From an uncultured Ignavibacteriota bacterium (GTDB lineage: Bacteria; Bacteroidota; Ignavibacteria; Tepidaquicellales; Tepidaquicellaceae): DNA of 11,581 nt. Positions 6,950 through 11,581 of this stretch are shown here, piece after piece (positions within the stretch are counted from its first letter, which is position 1; each line of letters opens with the position of its first letter). Where the stretch lies: NCBI GenBank assembly GCA_937915485.1, contig CALGII010000038.1, forward strand, positions 1 through 11,581, written 5' to 3'. Under the pieces are notes generated by a model. That model had not been told where the DNA came from. It made no database searches and saw only the letters and a program-made list of their open reading frames with translations. The position numbers and the translations under genes are program-made.

Positions 6950-7639
6950 TTGGCAAAAAAGAACATACTTGCAATTGCGGCGCATCCCGACGATATAGAA
7001 TTCGGGTGTCCCGTCACCATCAGAAGGTTAATAAAAGAGGGGTACACCGCTAATTACGTTGTAGCGACAAACGGCGAGAACGGTTTTAAGATACGTTCTT
7101 TAACGGGAAAGGAGCGAATTGAACTTAGGAAGAAAGAGCAGATGAGCGCGGCGGCGGCGGTCGGCGTGAAGAAGGTATTTTTTCTCGATTACAAAGACGG
7201 CTTTCTCGAATATACCAATAAACTCAGGCGGCAGTTGACGAAAATAATTAAGGAACTGAAGCCTGAGATAGTTTTCACATTCGACCCTGCAAATCTCGAT
7301 TTCGACAATATAAACCTGAATCACCGCGACCACAGGATAATCGGGACGGCCGTGTTTGACGCGGTATTCGCGGCAAAGAACGACTTTATATATCCGGATA
7401 AAAACGGCAAGCACAGGGTAAGCAGGATTTATTTTTTCGGCACGAACAAGCCCAATCATTTCGAGGATATAACCGATTCGCTCGAATTTAAACTTTCAAT
7501 ATTCAAGAATTTCAAATCGCAGTTTCCCAATTACGGCAATTTTATAAAATTCCTGAAGGAGAACATAATACCGAAAGATGGAAAAGGAAGGTATTATGAG
7601 GAATTCAGGGTGGTGGATGTAGTGCAAATCTCATACTGA
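6950..7639 (+). CDS. PIG-L/LmbE family metal-dependent deacetylase
   Basis: A 229-residue enzyme of the family that removes N-acetyl groups from GlcNAc-type sugars in glycolipid, mycothiol and bacillithiol synthesis and in antibiotic pathways. The zinc site is complete: AHPDD at residues 11-15 (His12, Asp15 as ligands, Asp14 the likely base) and NHRDHR at 124-129 (His128 the third ligand). TNGENG at 40-45 corresponds to the family's TxGExG. The start is TTG at 6950-6952: an in-frame TAA lies immediately upstream (6944-6946) and no ATG occurs before the AHPDD motif. No signal peptide, so it acts in the cytoplasm. It stands alone on its strand, so the substrate cannot be inferred; bacillithiol synthesis (BshB-like) is one possibility because many Bacteroidota make that thiol, but nothing here confirms it. 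Confidence 0.9.
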   Translation: MAKKNILAIAAHPDDIEFGCPVTIRRLIKEGYTANYVVATNGENGFKIRSLTGKERIELRKKEQMSAAAAVGVKKVFFLDYKDGFLEYTNKLRRQLTKIIKELKPEIVFTFDPANLDFDNINLNHRDHRIIGTAVFDAVFAAKNDFIYPDKNGKHRVSRIYFFGTNKPNHFEDITDSLEFKLSIFKNFKSQFPNYGNFIKFLKENIIPKDGKGRYYEEFRVVDVVQISY

Positions 7640-7642
7640 GAC

Positions 7643-7677
7643 AATTAGTAATTAATAATTAGTAATTAGTAATTAGA
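7643..7677 (+). repeat. Five tandem AATTAGT-type heptamers
   Basis: Five head-to-tail 7-base units start four bases after the PIG-L stop codon: AATTAGT, AATTAAT, AATTAGT, AATTAGT, AATTAGA. The array is AT-rich, 35 bases long and its last unit merges with the left terminal inverted repeat of the following element. A simple repeat prone to slippage; no function is evident. Confidence 0.75.
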
Positions 7678-7708
7678 CTTCTGAAAAACAATCTTTATTG
7701 AGTTTGTC

Positions 7709-7728
7709 ATCCCGGCGTAGGCCGGGAT
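7709..7728. repeat. REP-like palindrome
   Basis: ATCCCGGC-GTAG-GCCGGGAT: perfect 8-base arms with a four-base loop, preceded by GTC. Palindromes of this sort (TCATCCCGGC...GCCGGGATCC) are common dispersed extragenic repeats in many bacterial genomes. It lies inside the inverted-repeat-bounded element. No T-run follows. Confidence 0.7.
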
Positions 7729-7764
7729 CCATAAAGAAAATATTGATTTTATACAAGAACAATG

Positions 7765-7798
7765 CCGAGAGTCCCCCAAAGAACGGGGAGACTCTCGG
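7765..7798. repeat. Long GC-rich hairpin, possible bidirectional terminator
   Basis: CCGAGAGTC (7765-7773) pairs with GACTCTCGG (7790-7798) and CCCC (7774-7777) with GGGG (7785-7788), with one bulged A and the loop AAAGAAC: 13 pairs in all. It is the most stable structure visible in the window and lies between convergent genes. The sequence after it is not a clean T-run on either strand, so a classical intrinsic terminator is not shown. Bases 7798-7813 can form a further small hairpin, GTTAC with GTAAC. Confidence 0.6.
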
Positions 7799-7868
7799 TT
7801 ACAGTTTGGTAACATCGTTTTTCAGGAGTCTAATAAATAATCGAAAGAATCTGTCATCGACAAAAAAT

Positions 7869-7883
7869 TAGGGCTAAAGCCTA
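7869..7883. repeat. Small GGGCTAAAGCC-type hairpin
   Basis: TAGGGCTAAAGCCTA folds into a five-pair stem with one bulged G and the loop TAAA. It is followed by TCTTTT on the plus strand, so it could weakly terminate plus-strand transcription. It resembles a type of short dispersed palindrome, but I see only this one in the window. Confidence 0.4.
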
Positions 7884-7910
7884 TCTTTTATAAAATTCTT
7901 TTACGCCACT

Positions 7911-7945
7911 CTGAAGAGCGGGGTTAATATCGCGACGAGGTTCAG
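7911..7945 (+). repeat. 35-base imperfect direct repeat, copy 1
   Basis: Begins CTGAAGAGCGGGG, contains ATATCGCGACGAGG and ends TTCAG. It matches 7972-8006 at 30 of 35 positions. Both copies begin CTGA and end TCAG, and both are preceded by a TTACGC stretch (copy 1 has four extra bases there). The unit looks like a dispersed intergenic repeat of this genome. Confidence 0.75.
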
Positions 7946-7971
7946 GTGTTGTAGTGTTCTTTTCCCTTACG

Positions 7972-8006
7972 CTGAAGAACGAGGTTACTATCGCGACGCG
8001 GCTCAG
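7972..8006 (+). repeat. 35-base imperfect direct repeat, copy 2, running into a stop codon
   Basis: Begins CTGAAGAACGAGG, contains CTATCGCGACGCGG and ends CTCAG. Its last bases (8003-8006) include the stop codon of the methyltransferase gene (TCA 8003-8005, read as TGA on the minus strand), so this copy may have supplied the current stop codon. Its start lies 61 bases after that of copy 1. Confidence 0.75.
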
Positions 8007-8758
8007 ATTTTATTCGCGGTAATAATCAGGTCTTTGGAAGACGCCGCGGAGAACGGGTTTAAGTTGAAATCGGAGTAATATTTTATGTTTTTAAATCCAG
8101 CATTTTTTAGCAATGCAGAAAGTTCGTTCTTTCTGTATTCGTACAGTCGCGTCGTAATAAGTTTTTGGTTTTTCAAATTCTCCCTATCGGCAGCGAGTAT
8201 ATTGAAATCCAGACGACCGGGAAGAAAGTCATAGAACCTGAAGAATATCCTGCCGCCGCTCTCGGTAACGTTCACGATTCTTTTATTTTCCTTTCTGAGG
8301 TTCGTATAATTCAATAACTGCAACAGCAAGGTTCCTCCGTCTCTCATAACTGCGCGTATACGTTTCACGGATTTCCGCAATTCGGAAGGATTCATATTCG
8401 CGAGAGCATTGCCGAGCGAAACGACAAGGTCGAATTTACAATCGAAATTTTTCTTAATGCCCGACGCGGGCGCGTTAACAAAATCAATCCTGCATCCAAA
8501 CGCTTTGGATTTTTGTTTCGCCTTAAGGAGCATATCCGCGGACGGCTCGAACCCAGTTACGTCCAGTCCGTTAAGAGCGAGCGCAATCGCGTCATTGCCC
8601 GTGCCGCAGCCGATATCCGCAGCCGAGCGGTAATTTTCCTTAATGAATTTTTTCAGAATTTCCTTTCTGGCAGAAATGTATGAAGAAGCATTCACCATCA
8701 GGTCGTAATCGGATGACAGCGAATTATAAAAGCCTTTATTTGTATTCAGTCTTCCCAA
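8003..8758 (-). CDS. Class I SAM-dependent methyltransferase
   Basis: A 251-residue cytoplasmic methyltransferase. The SAM-binding glycine loop is AADIGCGTGN at residues 46-55, with the acidic residue closing strand 2 at Glu71 (VTGFEPS) and the post-motif FDLVVSLGNALAN at 109-121. The N-terminus FYNSLSSDYDLMV is typical of small-molecule methyltransferases; the SLGNALAN motif recalls glycine/sarcosine N-methyltransferases, but the substrate cannot be assigned. The start is TTG 8756-8758, inside the 3' end of ccmB, giving a 13-base overlap and probable translational coupling; the next Met (residue 21) would cut the conserved N-terminus. Gene order gives no clear biochemical link to cytochrome c maturation. 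The stop codon lies within a 35-base repeat, so the C-terminus may have been reshaped by repeat insertion. Confidence 0.88.
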   Translation of the reverse strand: MGRLNTNKGFYNSLSSDYDLMVNASSYISARKEILKKFIKENYRSAADIGCGTGNDAIALALNGLDVTGFEPSADMLLKAKQKSKAFGCRIDFVNAPASGIKKNFDCKFDLVVSLGNALANMNPSELRKSVKRIRAVMRDGGTLLLQLLNYTNLRKENKRIVNVTESGGRIFFRFYDFLPGRLDFNILAADRENLKNQKLITTRLYEYRKNELSALLKNAGFKNIKYYSDFNLNPFSAASSKDLIITANKI

Positions 8759-9411
8759 ACGAATTTAAAAAGAAAAATTGATATGACGGTAATCACCACC
8801 GAGTATGAGATTAGAATCTGGAAATCACCGATAAGTTCGGTTAAAGGCACGCCTTCGGAAGCGAGTTTAGTTGAATCAATCAGAGTCAGCAGCAGCGGCA
8901 GGAGCACGGGAAAAGCGAGCACGGGATAGAGCGTTCCCTTTGAATTCGCCTTCGCGATAATCGCCGCGATAATCGTCGAAGCCGCTACGATGCCGAAATT
9001 TCCGAGAATCACAGAGAGGAAAAACGCTCCGAAGTTATTTATTTTAATCCCTGTTATCAAATAAAACAGGAAAAATATAACTATGTTCAGTGAGAAAGTG
9101 AGCACGAAATTAAAAAGCAGTTTCCCGAGAAAAATTTCAGTAGGTCCGGCGGCGAGTTTGAGAGCCATCGAGGTTCCCGTTTCTTCTTCTTTAATAAAGA
9201 CTCTTGCAAGACCGCTAATGGCGGAGAAGAAAATCACAATCCAGAACAGGCCCGAAAGTATTGAATCATCGACTTTATCATCTCCGATTGAGAATTTGAT
9301 GATTGAAATGGTAATAATAACGAACATCAGGAGCGAATTTATGACGTATCTGTTCCTGATTTCCGAGCGGATATCCTTTTTAAAAATCGAATATGTGAGT
9401 TTAAGAAGCAA
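8746..9411 (-). CDS. ccmB: Haem exporter / cytochrome c maturation permease CcmB
   Basis: A 221-residue permease, about the usual CcmB length. With the ATPase CcmA it drives release of haem-loaded CcmE during System I cytochrome c maturation. Six hydrophobic helices are seen at about 24-40, 52-72, 97-119, 128-152, 160-178 and 197-216. Family marks: the N-terminal KKDIRSEIRNRYVIN, ISGLARVFIKEEETGT after helix 2 (matching LGLxRxFxxExExG), GKLLFNF and YPVLAFPVLLPLLL. The start is TTG 9409-9411, placing KKDIRSEIRNR where CcmB proteins have it; no ATG lies upstream in frame and no Shine-Dalgarno sequence is visible. It is first on its strand, with only the methyltransferase after it. No ccmA, ccmC or ccmE is present, so its ATPase partner must be elsewhere. 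A general ABC-2 type permease is the less likely alternative. Confidence 0.85.
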   Translation of the reverse strand: MLLKLTYSIFKKDIRSEIRNRYVINSLLMFVIITISIIKFSIGDDKVDDSILSGLFWIVIFFSAISGLARVFIKEEETGTSMALKLAAGPTEIFLGKLLFNFVLTFSLNIVIFFLFYLITGIKINNFGAFFLSVILGNFGIVAASTIIAAIIAKANSKGTLYPVLAFPVLLPLLLTLIDSTKLASEGVPLTELIGDFQILISYSVVITVISIFLFKFVWED

Positions 9412-9648
9412 AAATTTGATTTTTACAAATTTACAAAAAATAAGTTTAAGTTTTGGAATATAATTCAGTGCTTATCCGCGGAACCGAAACGGGTTCGGAG
9501 ACCGGAATACGGGGACAAAGCGGCGGGGAACAAGCGAAAAGAGCGAATAAAAAACAGTTAAAACATAAATTCGGTACTAAAAAATGTATTGAGATAACAT
9601 CTTATTTTATCTAATTTGAATTAAATTTATTTGGAGGAATAAATACAC
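9412..9648. other. Divergent intergenic region upstream of ccmB and the redox operon
   Basis: The left part (9412-9470) is AT-rich and should carry the ccmB promoter, though no clear -33/-7 pair was found there. A purine- and GC-rich patch (about 9477-9545) follows, with a small hairpin GAACC (9481-9485)/GGTTC (9492-9496). AT-rich sequence then holds the promoter candidate at 9589-9619, with an inverted repeat AGATAA (9592-9597)/TTATCT (9607-9612) between its two boxes. A 48-codon ORF from GTG 9468 to 9614 exists but is not convincing. Confidence 0.6.
9589..9619 (+). promoter_or_regulatory. Candidate Bacteroidota-type promoter for the hydrogenase-like operon
   Basis: TTG at 9589-9591, exactly 20 bases, then TAATTTGA at 9612-9619. 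The geometry is the same as at the rrf2 promoter candidate and the -7 box resembles TAnnTTTG. The spacer contains AGATAA (9592-9597) and TTATCT (9607-9612), an inverted repeat where a regulator could block or assist polymerase. Transcription would begin near 9625, just before the GGAGGA at 9633. Confidence 0.45.
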
Positions 9649-9807
9649 TTGCAATACCCCGCAGTTATAACGCAGACTTACATTGACGGGATTTCTATGC
9701 CCGGAAGCGGTTCCTCCGAAAAACTTAAGACCGAAAAAGAATTCAAATCGTATAATTTTCAATATAGTTCAAACTTAAAACATATCATTCATGGAACCAA
9801 TTTTTAA
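9649..9807 (+). CDS. Possible 52-residue leader ORF overlapping the diaphorase gene
   Basis: A strong Shine-Dalgarno sequence (GGAGGA, 9633-9638) lies ten bases before TTG 9649, opening an ORF that ends at TAA 9805-9807, inside the first codons of the downstream gene but in another frame. The product begins with LQYPAVITQTYIDGISMPG (initiator read as Met), contains GSGSSEKLKTEK and has no Cys. It is not NuoE, the subunit often found at this position. This is the clearest ribosome binding site in the window, and the 17-base overlap with the next start suggests a leader peptide or translational coupling. It may be a real small protein, or the Shine-Dalgarno sequence may serve an mRNA-structure role; I cannot tell. 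Confidence 0.35.
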   Translation: MQYPAVITQTYIDGISMPGSGSSEKLKTEKEFKSYNFQYSSNLKHIIHGTNF

Positions 9808-10990
9808 AAAACAGGAAAGGACAGGTCCGGTATTATTTTCCGATTACAAGAGAGGCGAAGGAATAAAGAAGGCTCTCGAAATCGGGAGAGAGAACGTTCT
9901 GTTTGAATTAAAGTCATCAAAGTTAAAAGGAAGAGGCGGCGCAGGATTTCCGACCTCGACAAAATGGATGCTGACAGCAGCCGCGAAAGCGGATCAAAAG
10001 TTCATAGTATGCAATGCCGACGAAGGAGAGCCCGGCACATTCAAGGACAGGGTGCTTCTCACGGAATATCCCGAATTGGTTTTTGACGGAATGGTTATCG
10101 GCGGGTACACTATCGGAGCGAAGGAAGGTCTTGTATATCTGAGAGGCGAATACGAGTATATGTATCAGTACCTTGAAGATTACCTTGAACAGATGAGGAA
10201 AGACAATCTGCTCGGCAAGAAGATACTCGGTCTCGAAGATTTCAATTTCGACATAAAGATAAGGCTCGGAGCGGGCGCGTACGTTTGCGGAGAAGAAACC
10301 GCATTAATCGAATCGCTCGAAGGACAGCGCGGCGAATCGAGGAACCGTCCTCCATACCCCGTTAACACGGGATACAACGGACGTCCGACGTCTGTAAACA
10401 ACGTGGAAACACTCGCGGCGGCGGCGCACATAGTTGTAAAGGGCGGCGACTGGTACGCGAAGGTAGGAACGGACAAATCGAGCGGCTCGAAATTATTCTC
10501 GATTTCAGGCGACTGCAAGAAGCCCGGAGTTTACGAACTTCCCTGGGGCACGAAGATAAAAGACCTTTTAAAACTCGTGGACGCGAGCGAAACGAAAGCG
10601 GTGCAAGTCGGCGGCGCGTCGGGAGTATGCGTTCCCGCGTCGCAGTTCGACAGAACACTTGCTTACGAAGACGTCGCGACAGGCGGTTCCGTGATGATAT
10701 TCGGAAAGAACAGGAACATGCTCAAGGTGCTCAAGAACTTCATGGAATTCTTCGTTGAAGAATCCTGCGGTCAGTGCACGCCGTGCAGAATCGGCAACGT
10801 AAAATTACTCGAAGGCGTTGAAATGATAGAAAAGGGCGAATTCACGTTTGATTACATAAGCAAACTGAAGGAACTCGGACAGTCGATGCAGGTCGCTTCC
10901 AAATGCGGTCTCGGACAGTCGAGCCCGAACTCATTCATTTCAATTATCGAAAACTTTAAAGATGAAATATTAAATAAAATCGAAGCATAA
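9791..10990 (+). CDS. NuoF/HydB/HoxF-like NAD(H)-binding diaphorase subunit
   Basis: A 399-residue flavoprotein that exchanges electrons between NAD(H), through FMN, and an iron-sulfur chain. FMN/NAD site: GRGGAGFPTSTKW 47-59, CNADEGEPGTFKDR 74-87, YVCGEETALIESLEG 164-178, then RPPYPVNTGYNGRPTSVNNVET. C-terminal [4Fe-4S] site: ESCGQCTPCRIG (Cys326, Cys329, Cys332) with the fourth ligand Cys372. The ending CGLGQSSPNSF resembles HydB and HoxF (CGLGQTAPNP) more than Complex I NuoF. It lacks the N-terminal thioredoxin-like and C-terminal ferredoxin domains of full HydB (about 600 residues), so it is the minimal core. The ATG at 9791 lies within the preceding small ORF and has no Shine-Dalgarno sequence of its own. 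The next gene begins two bases after its stop, so they form one operon. No NuoE-like subunit precedes it, which is unusual. The partner enzyme is probably an [FeFe]-hydrogenase or formate dehydrogenase. Confidence 0.92.
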   Translation: MEPIFKKQERTGPVLFSDYKRGEGIKKALEIGRENVLFELKSSKLKGRGGAGFPTSTKWMLTAAAKADQKFIVCNADEGEPGTFKDRVLLTEYPELVFDGMVIGGYTIGAKEGLVYLRGEYEYMYQYLEDYLEQMRKDNLLGKKILGLEDFNFDIKIRLGAGAYVCGEETALIESLEGQRGESRNRPPYPVNTGYNGRPTSVNNVETLAAAAHIVVKGGDWYAKVGTDKSSGSKLFSISGDCKKPGVYELPWGTKIKDLLKLVDASETKAVQVGGASGVCVPASQFDRTLAYEDVATGGSVMIFGKNRNMLKVLKNFMEFFVEESCGQCTPCRIGNVKLLEGVEMIEKGEFTFDYISKLKELGQSMQVASKCGLGQSSPNSFISIIENFKDEILNKIEA

Positions 10991-10992
10991 AA

Positions 10993-11581
10993 ATGGATAA
11001 TAAAAAAACATCAAGAGCACCCGTCAGCCAGCAGCAGTTCAAGGTTCAGAAACCCGAGGATACGAACACCATCGGCGGGATGATATCCGTTGAGATTAAC
11101 GAGAAGAAAATATCCGTTCCTCTCGGAACGACGATACTTGAGGCCTGCAAGATGAATCAGATTCACATTCCGACCTTGTGCCATCACGAGGACCTCTGCG
11201 TAGCGGGCGTATGCCGCGTTTGCGTAGTCGAAGTGGAAGGAATGAGAACTCTTCAGGCTGCCTGCGCGTTCCCGATAACGGCTCCGATAAAAGTCAGAAC
11301 TTCGACCTCGATGGTAAGGAAAGCAAGAAGGCACGTAATAGACCTTCTTCTCAGCGAACATTACGGTGAATGCTATTCCTGCATAAGAAACGGAAACTGC
11401 GAACTCCAGTCGCTCGCGAACGAGTACGGAGTTGACGGATATACTTTCGGACACTGCGACAAGCCCGCGTACGAAGTTGACAAGTCGTCATACTCGGTCA
11501 TCCGCGATATGAGCAAATGCGTTCTTTGCAAGAGATGCGTGAGAACCTGCATCGACCTTCAGGAAGTCGGCGTTCTCGAAG
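10993..11581 (+). CDS. Fe-S subunit, [FeFe]-hydrogenase HydA-like or formate dehydrogenase (partial)
   Basis: The first 196 residues of an iron-sulfur electron-entry protein that continues past the right edge. After a polar 28-residue extension comes a [2Fe-2S] ferredoxin domain with Cys63, Cys74, Cys77 and Cys91 (PTLCHHEDL, GVCRVCVVEVEG). Next is the His-Cys [4Fe-4S] motif, His123, Cys127, Cys130, Cys136 (HYGECYSCIRNGNCELQ). A ferredoxin motif follows: Cys176, Cys179, Cys182, Cys186 (KCVLCKRCVRTC). Complex I NuoG, NAD-linked formate dehydrogenases and HydA/HndD hydrogenases share this order. The wording RNGNCELQSLA and QEVGVLE is closest, in my judgement, to HydA/HndD, with formate dehydrogenase or HoxU as alternatives. 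The catalytic domain that would decide (H-cluster or molybdopterin) is outside the window. It begins two bases after the diaphorase gene, from which it would receive or to which it would give electrons via NAD(H). Confidence 0.82.
   Translation, partial: MDNKKTSRAPVSQQQFKVQKPEDTNTIGGMISVEINEKKISVPLGTTILEACKMNQIHIPTLCHHEDLCVAGVCRVCVVEVEGMRTLQAACAFPITAPIKVRTSTSMVRKARRHVIDLLLSEHYGECYSCIRNGNCELQSLANEYGVDGYTFGHCDKPAYEVDKSSYSVIRDMSKCVLCKRCVRTCIDLQEVGVLE

Larger units (their letters stand above)
7672..7834. mobile_element. MITE-like element with 18-base terminal inverted repeats
   Basis: ATTAGACTTCTGAAAAAC (7672-7689) and GTTTTTCAGGAGTCTAAT (7817-7834) are inverted copies matching at 17 of 18 positions. 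They enclose 127 bases with no gene but three hairpins (7709-7728, 7765-7798, 7798-7813). A short, non-coding, inverted-repeat-ended segment between convergent genes is what a miniature inverted-repeat element looks like. Alternatively it is a structured RNA closed by a long stem, or a composite of dispersed palindromes. The flanks are low-complexity AT sequence, so no target site duplication can be identified with confidence. Confidence 0.5.

Noticed and set aside
7643..7677. CRISPR-like array
   Set aside because: The units are contiguous 7-base AT-rich repeats with no spacers; no cas genes are present.
7765..7798. Classical Rho-independent terminator
   Set aside because: The stem is strong, but the plus strand continues TTACAGTTTGG and the minus strand CATTGTTCTTG, neither a real U-tract, so it is listed as a hairpin repeat with only possible terminator function.
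9468..9614. 48-codon GTG-start ORF with a Lys/Arg-rich product
   Set aside because: No Shine-Dalgarno sequence, no recognisable family, and it runs through the likely promoter of the downstream operon.
11011..11454. Minus-strand ORF of 147 codons
   Set aside because: It is a shadow of the Fe-S subunit, whose cysteine motifs lie on the plus strand. The minus-strand ORFs at 10180-10658 are likewise shadows of the diaphorase gene.
9791..11581. Complex I nuoF-nuoG pair
   Set aside because: The diaphorase C-terminus (CGLGQSSPN) and the RNGNCELQ and QEVGVLE wording of the next protein fit soluble hydrogenases or formate dehydrogenases better than NuoF and NuoG, and no other nuo genes are seen.

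Overview
The window reads as a piece of chromosome from a member of the Bacteroidota/Chlorobiota group, most likely an Ignavibacteria-like lineage. This is inference. It rests on the two promoter-like sites with the Bacteroidota geometry (TTG, 20 bases, TA-rich -7 box), the near absence of Shine-Dalgarno sequences, frequent TTG starts, the protein set, and mixed composition (about 45-50% GC in housekeeping genes, far lower in some accessory stretches). No ribosomal RNA or other phylogenetic marker gene is present to settle it.

Layout. Positions 1-863 (minus) hold the N-terminal third of the RecG helicase. Behind it is an AT-rich stretch with a predicted lipoprotein (962-2059, minus) and a long non-coding region, bracketed by two 34-base near-identical direct repeats (922-955 and 2397-2430). 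Next come an Rrf2-family regulator with IscR-like cluster ligands (2482-2925) and a membrane polyferredoxin of the NapH/CcoG type (2972-4063), both plus strand. A convergent 947-residue hybrid histidine kinase (4035-6878, minus) overlaps the polyferredoxin 3' end by 29 bases. A divergent PIG-L/LmbE deacetylase follows (6950-7639).

The 363-base convergent gap 7640-8002 is packed with repeats: a heptamer array, an 18-base terminal inverted repeat pair enclosing REP-like and long GC-rich hairpins (7672-7834), a GGGCTAAAGCC-type hairpin, and two copies of a 35-base repeat. A minus-strand pair comes next, a SAM methyltransferase (8003-8758) translationally overlapping CcmB (8746-9411). After a 379-base divergent region with a recognisable promoter and a possible 52-codon leader ORF, a plus-strand redox operon begins. 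It has a NuoF/HydB/HoxF-like diaphorase subunit (9791-10990) and, two bases later, the N-terminus of an iron-sulfur subunit closest to [FeFe]-hydrogenase HydA or an NAD-linked formate dehydrogenase (10993 to the window end).

How it fits together. Several genes concern redox and electron transfer: the Fe-S regulator with polyferredoxin, the CcmB cytochrome c maturation permease, and the NAD(H)-linked hydrogenase or formate dehydrogenase. They suit an anaerobe or facultative anaerobe that senses redox state. I see no defence system, phage, CRISPR array, tRNA or rRNA. The most unusual material is non-coding: the repeat-bracketed lipoprotein island, the palindromes abutting the rrf2 and polyferredoxin starts, and the inverted-repeat-bounded element at 7672-7834.
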